The notes: generated by a model not told the origin, from the letters alone. DNA of 64,000 bases from Moniliophthora roreri (GCA_001466705.2 LATX02000175.1:124001-188000), one strand, 5' to 3'. Shown: positions 46,767 through 59,347, counted from the first letter of the stretch. Program-made: numbers and translations.

Positions 46767-47692
46767 TCAGGGATTACCACTGCGATTGACATTATTCACG
46801 TTCTGGTACTGGTCGCCAGATACATAATAAACGTTGGTGGTGTAGTTGTTATGATTATGAATATTCCAGGGTCCTGTTGAAGGGAATTGTGGCGATGCGA
46901 GTACGGAAAGAGGCGTGTGAAGTCCTGCGTCAATACTGATGCCAAAACGAGTTGCCTCTGGTGCCAGTAGAGATGAAAGGCTGACTGGGATCTGCTGTGT
47001 ATTGCTTGAAGGCGAAAGCAGTGGATGTGGGTCGTTGCCTGCGTTTCTGAGTTCTGTTTGATTCAATAGAAGCAGCTCCAGGGCATGATGGACATCGATC
47101 AGCTGTATTGCATCATGGTAAGCTAATGCTCGTTGAATACAGAGATACAGAGAAAAGCATACCGAAAAGTGGTTCAGAGCGCGTTGGAGCTGTTGCCTGC
47201 AACGATCTTCCCGCGAGGCCAGTGCATCTGACACGAGATTGATTGTCGTTGTGTCGAAATGATTCTGGGTCTGGCTTTTCGCAAATTCAAGGATATTTCC
47301 CATGGCACTGACGAGAATGCAAGTCAGTAGCAAGCCCAAGCCAAAAAAAGTATAGTTGCACACCTTGTTAACGCCTCCAATGCACTCTGCAGAGCCGGTG
47401 GCATTCGCCCTCCCCGCATCATCCTTTCGCATGCCTTGACAACAGTAATCGTCATGCCAAACGAGTCGTTGAAGGGACGTCTGAGAGGATCTTTGTTCTG
47501 GTTTGCATCCTAGAGAACCCATAAGTGAAAAGACAGACGGAAGCGGATGGAAGCGAACCTGAACTGCAGTGTGAGGATTTCCAGAGCTAAATGCGGTATT
47601 GTGACTAAACGTGGTATCTGGGTGGCCTCTGCTACATTTTTCAACGTTTGCAGGGTAATCGTGGGCGTTTCGATGGAGTTTTCGCTCGACAT
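46767..47692 (-). CDS. MLKL-like helical-bundle protein
   Basis: Start at MSSENSIETPTITLQTLKNV, followed by ATQIPRLVTIPHLALEILTL. Further exons read FNDSFGMTITVVKACERMMR, LQSALEALT, SAMGNILEFAKSQTQNHFDT and CRQQLQRALNHFSV. This order matches the four-helix bundle (MLKL N-terminal-like) found at the front of many basidiomycete kinases and NACHT proteins. No kinase or NTPase domain follows; the C-terminus is an Asn-rich tail (YYVSGDQYQNVNNVNRS) like the linker before such domains. The first intron (about 47515-47565) does not keep phase in my model, so that exon border is uncertain. It may be a truncated relative. Confidence 0.6.
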
Positions 47693-47849
47693 TTGGTCGA
47701 GGATTCCAAGGGAGGTCGTGGTCCGAGTGAGAGCATGCTTGTGTCGAACATGTTGCAGCGGGATGCATATCTGTAAATTTTCTTTCTCTTCTCAGTTATC
47801 CCCATCGAACTCTTCGGAATTTGAAATACTCTGGTCCGCCCACTTGTAC

Positions 47850-48301
47850 GGTACTCGCGTAATCCCTTGGCCGCGCCACTACTATGTTTGGGTGCCAGGA
47901 ACTGTGTTTCAAAATCTTGTCCCCAAACACTATCGTGCATCATTCGACGAATCCGCGAAAATCTAACACGCACCTACCGTTGCCGACAAGTTCAACTCAT
48001 AAATGACGGATTTCCTCACATACTGACTAATGCCTCTTTTCTAGCTTCAATAAACGTCGATTTGAATCCTTGGTTCGAGTGTTACAAGCCGCTAAGGTGC
48101 GTGCCCTGCTTCTTCTTTTCTGTCTTTTCTCCAACTAAACCACATACAGGTAATCTTCTCAAGGGCTCAAGAACTTTTCGCACTTTCTCGGGATCCAGAA
48201 AAAATTTTTCCCGATTCTGTGATCACACAAGTCTATCCAATCGGAATCGTCAAGTCGTCGACTGAATCCACCTCTCCCCCAGTCAATCCATCACTATAAC
48301 T
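47850..48301 (+). CDS. C-terminal end of an unrecognised gene
   Basis: An exon after TTTCTAG near 48045 (NKRRFESLVRVLQAAK) joins across a GT..CATACAG intron to VIFSRAQELFALSRDPEKIF and PDSVITQVYPIGIVKSST, ending at a TAA near 48299. The reading is coherent and helical. Upstream exons were not resolved and no family is recognised. Confidence 0.35.
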
Positions 48302-49971
48302 CATGTACGAGCTATGCAGCCGTGACGATGTCTAAATTGGACCTTGGAACCACCTAGAAATACGACTCAACTCATAGTGCTGGCCAGACGAATATCATTC
48401 ATCCTTACGTCCCACTTCTCGGCAACGGTACGCACCTAACGTGTTCTGCCGTTCATCGATCAACCCCACTTGACTTCTTCCCGGGCCTCTAACTAAAAGA
48501 GAAGGCTTCAGAAGAGAATGGTGCTCGCAATGACAGAACTTAGGGGGAAAAAAAAAGCTTGTATCTTGCGGTCCGTGCACAGCTCGCCTCGCATACGCCC
48601 GACATTTTGTACGAGAATCTCAAAGGGTGGTCATAGTTCGAACGAGAGCATGTTGATGTCGAACATGTTACAAGCGTCGGATTGTGGCTTTGATACTTAC
48701 TTATTGCTCAATGTAGAGAATGTTACTCGGAGACGGGTACTTTTTTTCTTTCTCATTCGAACGAGTTGGAGTTTTTCAAATAGCGCAAAAGGAAACTACT
48801 GGAAGGACATGTTTTTTGTTTACTTACCGTAGTGAATGGTACCTGTTGGTGCTAAGGATGAGGGAAAGCAGAGGCCGAGTCGACGGGTCCACTGTGACTA
48901 CTGTCGGTGGTGTAGCAGAATGGTACACTACCCATAAAAACACAAAGCTAAATGTTCCGGGTCCAATTTAGTCCAAGTAGCGAACGTGAAGGCTTGGGAT
49001 AATATGAAGCTGTAGATAAATTACAATTCCAAGGTAGAGAACGTGGGGCTCCGAAAACATATGTATAGGCTATTAACACGAAGGGAGAGACTCGGGGAAC
49101 GTCACAGAGACGCTGGGAGTATTTGGAAATTGACAGCCCGAGCTGCACGTGTTGGTTGACCATGACCTTGAGTTCCTGCATGAGACGGGGTATCCGGATC
49201 TGTGCATCGTCAATGTTAATGTTTAGCCGTCTGGTCGGTGTGGAATGAAAAAAGTCTGAGCAGGACCTGTACCACAGGAAACTGTGGACAAACTCTCTCT
49301 GCACGGTCACGGTCAGAGGTTGTCTTGTCGACCATGACTTGAACGCAGAGCCCCGTCCATTTGATGGCGCAATTGGATCCCATCACCGAGTCTGTGCCCG
49401 CGAGAGCGTTGCAGGTCTGACACTCGATTTGGAATTGCTAAAACCTGATTATCAAGAGTCAGGGTCAGGCTTAGACGTTCACAAAGTCGCTTACGGATCG
49501 GCACCGCTACCAGTTTTGCAGACAGACGCCATTGCGACTGAATTGTCGTTCGCAATATCCCTATACACGCTCCGCATCAGTATGGTACTCGAGAGTTGTG
49601 AAACGATGCAAACCTTCACACATACCAACACTAGATTGTCTTATCTGTTGAACACGCCAGAATGGTGTGGGAGAATCAGAATCGCGACTGTGAGGAGTCA
49701 CGAGTTACAGTTGCCAAGTCCCATTTGCAACTCGCTGCGCCTTGGGAATTCAACCCTTGCTCTTCTTTTGTGGCTGGGCTAAAGTACCAGTACCGACAGT
49801 GAGAGCTTCAACTTTCACGGTATCTTATCACCAGGTACGAGGTCTGGGTCCTGTTTGATAATGGTGAAGGGATATTATAATATGTCACGAGAAACCTTTG
49901 TGTTGCGGTGTCGGTTCCGGCATAGCCGTGCGCTGAATCTTTGGCAGAGAACAGTTGGATTACAGCGCGAC
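48302..49971. other. Gene-poor interval
   Basis: Only one notable open frame (49339-49782, plus strand) lacks recognisable motifs and has a minus-strand competitor. No RNA gene or repeat structure was recognised. Confidence 0.3.
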
Positions 49972-50896
49972 CGTCCTAGCGGGGATCCTTCCGGTCTTGA
50001 GCAGAAAGGATGACTAAAAGTTTACATATCGTTAGCCCGGAACTAGTACACGAGAGACCATGGCTAGACTCGCCGACTAGAGAGATCCGATCTAAAAGCA
50101 GTATGCAGGAAGCAAGGTGTTTGATAACGAATACCCGGTGGATGCGTTCTGGCTGGGACTACGAGGCGGAGAGAATCGTAAACTTGCTCAGTAGGGGTGG
50201 GGTCGTGTCGGTTCGTCTTTGAGTGAGATACGCACTGATAAAAGGCTTGGGCAAAGGGCTTAATAATGAGGGAGATGAGTCCACCGATACCAGGATTCTG
50301 CACCAGATTCAGAATGACTGGATTATTCATCCTATGTACTACATCCGAGGGCGATGAGATAGAAGGTACCGTGCTTGGCGCAGGTGCTTCACTTGGGACT
50401 TCGCTTGGGAGTTCACTTGTATGCTCGCTTGGAGCTTCTTCAGGCGGGAGAACGACCGAAGGCGCCCTCGGTGTACCCTCTTCGCTAGGTATCTCTCAGA
50501 TCTCACTAGGATACACATCAGCTGTTTTGTGACGGATAGAGCGTTCCGAAGACAATTCTGAAGCTGTCTTGTATCGAGCTGAGCCCTCACTGGCAGAGCG
50601 GTAAATAGATGGGATACGTGTAAGACTTTCAACGCCAAGCGACGCGATCGATGGTGACTTTGCTGTGGCATATTCGTCAGAGGTGCTGCCTTGAGAAGCC
50701 GTCTGGAATTTTTCGTCGCTGGATTCTTCTTTATCCGTCGACGACTCGGTTCCAGAGCTAGATGGCGACGTCTCGTCCGTGTAAGTGGTCGTCGTGTAGG
50801 TCATTGTCTGACGCTCGAGAGTCGAAATGTCGGAAGAGGGACAGATATCATATCCAGTCTCGCTCGACCTTGTCCCGCTCAGTGGACCACTAGAAC
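49972..50896. repeat. 925-bp block, repeated at 50898-51822
   Basis: The same sequence follows the N at 50897 with offset 926. It is identical for most of its length but has several substitutions near its right end (for example GTCAGAGGTG against ATCGGAGGTG; CGACGACTCGG against CGATGACTCAG). This fits two haplotypes of one locus placed side by side. Confidence 0.8.
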
Positions 50897-50989
50897 NCGT
50901 CCTAGCGGGGATCCTTCCGGTCTTGAGCAGAAAGGATGACTAAAAGTTTACATATCGTTAGCCCGGAACTAGTACACGAGAGACCATGG

Positions 50990-53910
50990 CTAGACTCGCC
51001 GACTAGAGAGATCCGATCTAAAAGCAGTATGCAGGAAGCAAGGTGTTTGATAACGAATACCCGGTGGATGCGTTCTGGCTGGGACTACGAGGCGGAGAGA
51101 ATCGTAAACTTGCTCAGTAGGGGTGGGGTCGTGTCGGTTCGTCTTTGAGTGAGATACGCACTGATAAAAGGCTTGGGCAAAGGGCTTAATAATGAGGGAG
51201 ATGAGTCCACCGATACCAGGATTCTGCACCAGATTCAGAATGACTGGATTATTCATCCTATGTACTACATCCGAGGGCGATGAGATAGAAGGTACCGTGC
51301 TTGGCGCAGGTGCTTCACTTGGGACTTCGCTTGGGAGTTCACTTGTATGCTCGCTTGGAGCTTCTTCAGGCGGGAGAACGACCGAAGGCGCCCTCGGTGT
51401 ACCCTCTTCGCTAGGTATCTCTCAGATCTCACTAGGATACACATCAGCTGTTTTGTGACGGATAGAGCGTTCCGAAGACAATTCTGAAGCTGTCTTGTAT
51501 CGAGCTGAGCCCTCACTGGCAGAGCGGTAAATAGATGGGATACGTGTAAGACTTTCAACGCCAAGCGACGCGATCGATGGTGACTTTGCTGTGGCATATT
51601 CATCGGAGGTGCTGCCTTGAGAAGCCGTCTGGAATTTTTCGTCGCCAGATTCTTCTTTGTCCGTCGATGACTCAGTTCCAGATCCAGATGGCGACGTCTC
51701 GTCCGTGTAAGTGGTCGTCGTGTAGGTCATTGTCCGACGCTCGAGAGTCGAAATGTCGGAAGAGGGACAGATATCATATTCAGTCCCGCTCGACCTTGTC
51801 CCGCTCAGTGGGCCACTAGAACCTGAGCCAATGTGGCTTCCTCCTCTCCCATACTCATCACCGGGCGTGGCCCCCGAAATGCTGCCCTCGTTTTCCTTGT
51901 CACTACTCTCGTCGCTTGCTGAGGGTTGATAGCCGCTTCCACTACCTGTACCACTTCTTCCACTCGAAGAATTAGGGTAAGAGCACCTTCTCGTCCTCCT
52001 CCGCACTTCCCGCGCTCTCCTGAGTGGTATTTAACCAGGAGAGGTAGGTGTGTACGATGAAGTGAATGTACCGGTTCTCGTGTACGGAGAGGAAGTGTAT
52101 GACATGGTCGTGGTATAGGGGGAGCCGATATAGGTGTCGGTGTACGTGCCCGTCCTACACAGCAAGTCCATAAACATCACAGGAAAAAAAAAAGGACGAG
52201 ATCTTACCTCATATATGGAAAGCCTGTGTGACTTCCGGTCCCATCATGCGAATCTCCTAAGAAACTCGCACTCTCCGTTCCTCGATACGACAACGTCGTT
52301 CCGCCCCTTGTATCCGACGGCGTCAAACCACTGAAGGCACCAGTTCCCGCGCACGAGTCGGTGTAGGTACCAGTCCCACTTCGCGTGTAACCGGTATACC
52401 CTGTCGTCTCTGAGAGTGCTCTCGTCCTTGGCGTCCATCCACTTGTCCCAGTATAAGTATCGGTATAGGTTCCCGTATAATCACCACTGTAAGTCGTATA
52501 GCTCCTGGTAGGATCGTACGAATCCGCCGTCGAGTAAGCTGAACTTTGCTGAGTGCTAGAACCTGCCGTGAAGAACTGGTCATCCTCTTCTTCAGCACTA
52601 GAACCCACGTATCGCCTGTTACCCTGGAAATCGCTACCCAGATCCGTCATACTACCACTCCTCCTCAATCTTGTGCTCGTTCTCCTTCCCCCGGAGTCTC
52701 CTGGGTATATGTAATCATCACCGCTAATGAATGATGGGATGACATGAATGTCAAAGGTCTTCTCGAAACGATGTCAGTGTCTTGACCTGAGAGCGACACA
52801 TATTTTCCGTTACTGAATCCAGAGGATGAAGGCGTTTTCTTAGGAGATCCGCGTACATGTCGTCAATACCGCTCATTTCAGGTACATCGGCGATATGAGG
52901 GATGAACACGGTGCTTCGACTACCGGCAGAGGCACTGCTGCTAGCTGAAGATGCAGTAGTGCGAGATTCAACAGATTGGATCGTACGAATAGATCCAGTA
53001 GGTGAACGAGAACGGGCAAATGATGGTGTAAGGGATGGCGCTCGAGAGAGCGAGGGTGTCGGAGGGTTGTTGATGGCCTCCCTGTTTGAGCCCATGTTAA
53101 CCAATATATATATATAAACAAGAATGAAAAAGACATACCAGATACGACCGAGCCACCTCTGACGTTCCACAAGACTTTCGCAAGCCAATCTTTCAACTCC
53201 GTCTCCATAGACCATCCAGAAAGGTACCAGTGAGTGTACGAGCCCGTCCATGTCACTGATGCCATCTCTTGCATCTTGTTGTCAAGCAGCAATGGCTCCA
53301 ACATCGTCTCTAGCCCGAGGATGGCTGAGAGTAAGAGCACTTTCCGCCGTCAAACAATTGATCGGATCAAGCTGAACGACAAGCTCGGCCCATAGGCGCC
53401 CGTTCTCCAGCTGCAGTTGGAGCAAGCCACGACAAAAGTAACGTGTGTCGATACAGCGATGCCGTGCATTTCTGCCAGAGGAATGGAGGCGAAGTGTGTA
53501 CATTGAGGTAGTACAAATAGAAAGCAAAAGACATGAGAAAAAAGAATAACAGATGACTACCAAAAAAGGGAACTCACCTTCTCGGTACCACCTCCGCCTA
53601 AAAATTTGCTCAGCTCACCAACGTCGACGCCCAAACTATTCGCGCTGGCGCCGCTTCTTCTGTCTTCTGGTTCACCAGAGCTGCGGCCGCTTGCTCTCCT
53701 GCGAAACGAAAATAAATCATCACCTTCGCCCGGTCGTGACGCGGGTTCAGATCTCTGACGCAAATGACGGCTTTCTTGTGTCGGAGACACGCTTCCGCTA
53801 GAGACTGAGGTGCCTCTGGCGTGACACTTGGTAGGAGTTCGCTCTTTCCAAAGAGCAACAATGTTCCGAACACGAGAGTGGACCTCCAACGCCAACCGTC
53901 GAAAGATCAT
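50990..53910 (-). pseudogene. PH-domain-like, Ser/Thr-rich protein gene with two in-frame TGAs
   Basis: Exon 53573-53910 gives a Ser/Arg-rich N-terminus (MIFRRLALEV...GELSKFLGGGGTEK). The next exon contains the PH-like core: LQLQLENGRLWAELVVQLDP, LSHPRARDDVGAIAA, then YGDGVERLACESLVERQRWL. After an intron come long Ser/Thr/Tyr-rich tails (SPTGSIRTIQSVESRTT; DYTGTYTDTYTG; TMTYTTTTYTDETSP). Two TGA codons interrupt one continuous frame: 53282-53284, after GAIAA, and 51422-51424 (50496-50498 in the other copy), after YPSEI and before EIPSEEGTP. At both, CGA would restore Arg. I recall this architecture from agaricomycete PH-domain proteins of unclear role, perhaps cortical or cytoskeletal. Confidence 0.55.
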
Positions 53911-53918
53911 CCAACTGA

Positions 53919-54980
53919 TACCAACAAGAAATCAATCGCTGGGGCCCCCACGTTCGATACGTTCAATCTTGATTCCATAGCGTGAACAGTCGAAGGCCTT
54001 TAGCACTGGATCCCCTTCTCTCTCTCACTGCGAGCAATACGCGTACATTCATTCGTGCTCGAAGTTATTCTTTCCCTGGCATGTCATCGTTATACCCGAT
54101 ATCCTAAACTTCATCGACATCGACGTCGGCGCATCATTTCATCTTATGTGCAGCCAAGTATGCAATCTTCTTTATGATCGCGTTCACAGGTTTCGAGGAA
54201 ACATGACACGAGTCTTGGGGCTGCTACCTCCGGCAACTTATCGTGATATATCATATTCCGGCCCTTTCTCGCTCGCACATGAAACACACATTCATGCCTC
54301 CAGAATGATAGCCAAGCGTTGCACACACACTCTCTAAACCCTATACTCCAGGAATACGAGGTGGAGGAGAGGTACAACTCTCAAACCTCCTATCTTCGAT
54401 CCCCATATCGACTGCGCTCCGAATCTTAGCGCACATAAATAAAAACGAATAGCTGGAATCCTCCTTTCTTCTTCATCTAGGTAGGCGATCGAAATTGGGG
54501 CGAGTTTAACAATCATAGAGCTTGAGGCACTCCTATATGTCGTTACACCTACCAGCCTTTTTGTTCCCACCTACACCTTCCGAATTTGCTGGGGTAATGC
54601 TCCACTCTGCAGAAGCAAGGAGAAAGGCGTCAAGCGGTTCCCTTTGCGGCATCATACCTTCTAGTTTTCGGCTCAGGGTGTCGAGAGAAAACAGAGGACA
54701 CGTTATCGTCGAATTAACAAGGACGGAGGCTCTAGAGAGGTTTAACGGGAAGGATAAGGTCATATCTCATTGGCCTTGGGGGAACATGAGTTGATGAATG
54801 GGTACGCACGTAAGAACAGTGACGACCATTACTGTGATGTTTCATTCCTTACTTCAAAATCCCATAGTTACATCATCAAACTGGTTCATTGCTAAATATT
54901 CATACACCGTCACTACGAAAACGATCGAACAACAAGTATGAAAGACAAATATTCCAACTATTTGACAGGTAAAACCTAAG
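53919..54980. other. Gene-free interval
   Basis: No ORF in this stretch has a convincing composition or partner exon. It separates the divergent-looking PH-domain gene from the small secreted protein genes. Confidence 0.35.
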
Positions 54981-55575
54981 TTATTCCTCTCCTGCCTCTT
55001 CAAACTCGAATGTCTGGGAATTAGCGCCCGGAATGCACTCCTGCACATTCATATCTGTTGGCCGCAAAGAAAACACCGACACACACTGAGGGTTGAGACC
55101 AGTTGTGCTTATCGTACAGCCCGTTGCAGAGCCAGCTTCACAATCGTTACAAGTGACACCGAAGTGTTGAAGACTAGAAACAAATGAGCGCTCAGGAGTT
55201 TCAACGTAGAGTGAGGATAGGACACCTACAAGGCAGGATCGGGTGAAAACGGGGCCATTTCGAGGGTCGAGCCATTGCGAGTAAGAACAAGATCATTATT
55301 GTCATCGGCATTCCTGGGTGAAGAAAGATCAGGAGTCATCAAACGAGTAGCAGGGCTATTGATAAAATGGCTCACTCGAGGACATAGCCTGGCCTGTCCT
55401 CCCGGATACGCCAAAGAGCTGGCCACTTAGGGCCAATGACACGACCAATTTGAGAGTTGTAAAGGGCCATCCGCCTTCCTCCAAAGTTTCCGGGGTTGCA
55501 TTGAGCATTAGCAACCATAGGAGTGACGGAGAAGAAGAAGTAAGCAGTAGCGAGGAAGACGTTGGTGAATTGCAT
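54981..55575 (-). CDS. Small secreted protein, 'CNP-FEG' lectin-like family, copy 1
   Basis: Three exons. Signal peptide MQFTNVFLATAYFFFSVTPM then VANAQ, mature start CNPGNFGGRRMALYNSQIGR, then a second exon with NNDLVLTRNGSTLEMAPFSP and a third with GVTCNDCEAGSATGCTIS and EECIPGAN-like end (NVQECIPGANSQTFEFEE). Six or so cysteines. The layout (CNP.FEG start, V.E.APFS, C..C...., ...C..G..QTF.F) is that of a mushroom small-secreted-protein family with a ricin-B-like beta-trefoil look. Sugar binding is possible but not shown. A near copy follows after the N at 55706. Confidence 0.65.
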
Positions 55576-55706
55576 GATGAGAATGGCTGAATGAGGCGAC
55601 GAAGACAGAAACAAAGATGCGACTCTGTGAAGAAAGGCTTGATTTCGTCCAAGACTTTATACTCTGCAATGGGGAGAGTACTGGCTGTCTGGAATGTCCC
55701 GGGGCN

Positions 55707-56138
55707 TCGTTGCAAGTGACACCGAACTGTTGAAAACTAGAAACAAATGAGCGCTCAGGAGTTTCAACGCAGAGTGAGGACAGGACACCTACAAGCCGGG
55801 ACCGGGTGAAAACGGGGCCATTTCGAGGGTCGAGCCATTGCGAGTAAGAACAAGATCATTATTGTTATCGGCATTCCTGGGTGAAGAAAGATCAGAAGTC
55901 ATCCAACGAGTAGTAGGGCTATCGATAAAATGGCTCACTCGAGGACATAGCCTGGCCTGTCCTCCCGGATACGCCAAAGAGCTGGCCACTTAGGGCCAAT
56001 GATGCGACCAATTTGAGAGTTGTAGAGGGCTATCCGCCTTCCTCCAAAGTCTCCGGGGTTGCATTGAGCATTAGCAACCATGGGAGTGACACTGAAGAAG
56101 AAGTAAGCAGTAGCGAGGAAGACGTTGGTGAATTGCAT
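55707..56138 (-). CDS. Small secreted protein, same family, copy 2 (3' end cut by N)
   Basis: Nearly the same as copy 1, with MQFTNVFLATAYFFFSVTPM and CNPGDFGGRRIALYNSQIGR, but cut inside the third exon by the N at 55706. Differences from copy 1 are scattered and include small indels, so it may be the other haplotype of one gene or a recent tandem duplicate. Only this copy continues into the upstream block at 56258-56790. Confidence 0.55.
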
Positions 56139-56257
56139 TCTGAGAATGGCTGAATGAGGCGACGAAGACAGAAACAAAGATGCGACTCTGTGAAGAAAGG
56201 CTTGATTTCGTCCGAGACTTTATACTCTGCAATTGAAGAGAGTACTGTCTGGCTGTC

Positions 56258-56790
56258 TGGAATGTCCCGGGGCTTGCGAATTCCCGAGTAGTACTATTGT
56301 CGAGACCTGAAAGAGTAAACTTCCTCCGTATTGTGTAGAGCGGATGCCCAGTCAGTAAATTTAGTAGTTCACGACATGACAGAGTTCTTGGGGATACTCT
56401 GACTTCATCTACCCACCATGTTCGTTCATTCTAGCTCTCCGGGAAGAAATCGTATATGTCAAACGGAGCTTAGAGCTTGACCCAATATCACTGTCTGTTG
56501 AGCGCAAACACACAGCAATCAGAGAGCGCCAAAATCCCGGACAGAGACTTACTCAAGAGTTTCGTACCATTGCTTCTAGTCAGACCGTGGGTTTCTTTCA
56601 AAGTGCATATGTATGATTCAATTCTTGAGAGTATTAGGTGCGTGGGGCCCGGAGAAAGGGGGTATGTACAGAACGATGGTGGTGAATGAGTTCAAAAGAA
56701 GGTTCTTACGCCATGGGATGATCTTGCTCCGTTAAACCTGTTTGTCACAATTTGTTTGCTGTGGCTTTGCTGTGGATTAGTTTGACATCT
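56258..56790. repeat. Upstream block of the small secreted protein gene, inverted copy at about 59348-59860
   Basis: Promoter-side DNA of copy 2. The reverse complement recurs at about 59348-59860 (shared words GACATGACAGAGTTCTTGGG and TTCGTACCATTGCTTCTAG, with small changes). A more diverged direct copy lies upstream of the third paralogue (about 60760-61160). The block has ORFs but no convincing protein. Confidence 0.65.
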
Positions 56791-58697
56791 GTTTCACTGG
56801 ACGTCCTGAGCCAAGAACAAACATCGGCAGAAGGCACGACACTGTAAAGGATACTGCTTAACGCTGTGGAACAGAAGCGCAAATGATCCGTAATGTATGA
56901 TCAGTCTTCTGTATAGTAAAATAAAGCAACGTAAATTACTCACCCTCAGCGAGACCATGTGTTCGAGGTCAAAATAGTCAACGTTTGCATCGTGTACATC
57001 TTCCTTTTTATCTATAGAACTTTCAGTTGCGAGCAGCACGTTGCTTTAGCTACATGAAGAACTGATGAAGCGGGATAAACCTTCGACTTGGTCGAATATT
57101 CTAGCTTTTTGGACATCGTCAGCATACGGTCAGGACGACAAACGCCTCTCTTCTCGCTTCAGCACAGCAAAGCATCGTCTCGGCGAGTTCGGGTTCACAG
57201 CAGCCAAATTCAACTTGATATTGTGAACGCTAGACGGGTCGGATAGCTGCTGCCTCTCGTCGGAATGTTTTTCGATGTTATCCTTGGCTATCCAATGTAT
57301 CCTGCACTGGTGCTCGTAGGCATCATATTTCATTGGGTATCATCAGAAAACATGTATATTCCAACGGGTATTGCTCTATAATACATTGCACTCAGGACGC
57401 TATCGTGAACCAAGTTCGAAAAGTCAAGTAAACCCACCAAACATTGTCATATGCCCTGAATCCCTTTGCCCTGCATCCCATATCCCTTTGCCCCCACCCG
57501 CCCAGGGTACCATGGGTTTTGCACTGTATTAACATGTACGAAGGTAAGCGACACGAGATGAACCGACAGGAAAGGGTGTAAACTCACTGGATATGGAGTA
57601 TCGAAGTCGCGGCGCTACTGCGGCAGTGTTTCAGCGCAGTGAAAGGGAACGAAAACAGATACGGCATGGAACACTTTCAAGAGTAGCTGCAACTACCCTA
57701 TCACCATCATAGAATTTCCTTTTTCGAAATCTGCTGCAATTGTAGAAGGTCCATCAGTACAGATAACGCGTGGAATATTGCGATAGCGCACCAAGAACCA
57801 AGCCTGTCGACCAGAACCTCCCACACCCAGACTAACTCACGTTCGGGCCATTGTGACTGCGTCTACCTTCTTGCTGCTGGCTTCGGGAATGTTGATGACG
57901 TGCTGGCAAGTCTGGAATGGTGGTTGGGAAGCACGAGGGGATCCAGAGAAGGTGGTTGAGAAGAACGCGGGAAACTTTAGGGCAGGACCGTCGATGACCA
58001 CCAAATCCCACTACGGTCAGGTCAATCGCTTGGCCAATCACTAGGTCATTTCTCGTCTGTTCTAGATGAGCAGCAAGGGCCTAAAATCGACACACATCTC
58101 GTCTGGTTCAACTTTTCCAGTTATGAGATTGAGACGAGAGTATCGGGTGCGCCGTGCGGAAGCGCATTGGTGTGGATAGTCGGTGTCCCAAAACGCAAGA
58201 ATATGCAGCTGAAGATCACATCAAGAGAACAACAGCGATGGTCGTATATCACGAGAATGAAATAGGACTCTTGTAGGACCCACTTTCGGCGCTCAAAATG
58301 TATCAGAGCTCACTATCAAAGCCACGCATACGGTTCTGAGCCTAACGTCCACGGATTCCCTAGTGCCCCGCTTGCTTTGCGCTTACTTTTTAGCCACTTA
58401 TAGCATCCTACTCCAATGAATATTTTCTCAGGCCGTATTCCGAGCTCCAGTTTGAACTTGGGTTGTGCTATGGTACGTAAAATTGCTTCTCATTAGTACA
58501 TATCATTTTCTGAAGAAGCGTAAGCCTGCTGGATTCATGGACAAATCATGATTATATACTTGCAGTATACATATCCCATCTGCGGACTGCTCGATCCCGA
58601 TCTGCAGAGTCGAATCGGAAGAAGGCACCCGCACGACGAATTGGGAAACCCAAAGCAAAAGGACAATCCGCCGAACGCATTTTAATCATCTCTTCCT
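56791..58697. other. Gene-poor interval between the inverted arms
   Basis: Minus-strand fragments at 57130-57333 (DNIEKHSDERQQLSDPSSVH) and 56794-57039 have protein-like composition but no family match. The plus-strand stretch 57850-58250 may hold a broken gene. Nothing can be named. Confidence 0.3.
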
Positions 58698-58931
58698 CTA
58701 CCTGTCGATTTGCTGTTCGCGCAACCCACCAAGTTCAATACGATCGACTGATGAGATTGTGTCGCCCTTCCATAACCTTCCTTTACGTCGCTCCCAGAGT
58801 TCTAGCCTTTCTTTCACGGAAGAAGGGTAAAGCAGGTGCGTTGGTTCCCTCCGTCCTTCGAGTCTGATGGTGTTAATTTTGCCTTCAAGCTTCAAGTGTT
58901 CGACGGCGACGAAGGGCATGGTCAGATCCAC
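58698..58931 (-). pseudogene. F-box-protein-like N-terminal fragment
   Basis: The reading VDLTMPFVAVEHLKLEG, then LLYPSSVKERLELWERRKGR and LWKGDTISSV, resembles the start of basidiomycete F-box proteins after the F-box (helical region where 'S..ERL..L......W' recurs). The frame ends at QQIDR. No exons on either side were found. Confidence 0.3.
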
Positions 58932-59023
58932 AAGACCGGCACTTCGGTCAGGTTGTTGCAGATAAGAGGACTACGTCGGTGAAGGCAGGTGGTTGACTCG
59001 GAAAAAACACAGCTTACACCGAA

Positions 59024-59260
59024 AGGGTCAATTCTGTCGGTAGTTACACAGCTTTGGATTTCGATGATGTTTCCTCCGAGGTTCATCCGAGAGACGAGCA
59101 TGATCTCCCAGCCTCTCTACGTTTTCACGTTAAAGGATCAGGTAGGCTAATGGAAGTCCAGTTTAGAGAATCTTCACATTTGCGAGTGACGAATTGGATA
59201 AAGCAGAAGCAAAGACGTAAGACATGGGACGGTGGCCCCAGTTTCGTGTTTCTTTTCTGA
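59024..59260 (+). pseudogene. F-box-protein-like C-terminal fragment
   Basis: Reading ERVNSVGSYTALDFDDVSSE, then VHPRDEHDLPASLRFHVKGS and GRLMEVQFRESSHLRVTNWI. The DEHDLPAS..F.V.G.....EVQF pattern closes many agaricomycete F-box proteins. It faces the opposite way to the fragment at 58698-58931, so the locus has been rearranged. Confidence 0.45.
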
Positions 59261-59347
59261 AGGCTCTGAGATCATTTTCTTTCACTTCATCTCCATTCTA
59301 TTGTATGCACTAGTAGTTGTGAAATGAATATGGTAACCTGGGGTTTC

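Noticed and set aside
52204..52668. Tyr/Thr/Gly repeats as an amyloid or cell-wall adhesin gene
   Set aside because: The repeats are part of the tail of the PH-domain gene; no signal peptide or anchor is present.
56477..56689. Protein-coding gene in the small-secreted-protein upstream block
   Set aside because: The frame is not kept among the three copies and the composition is poor.
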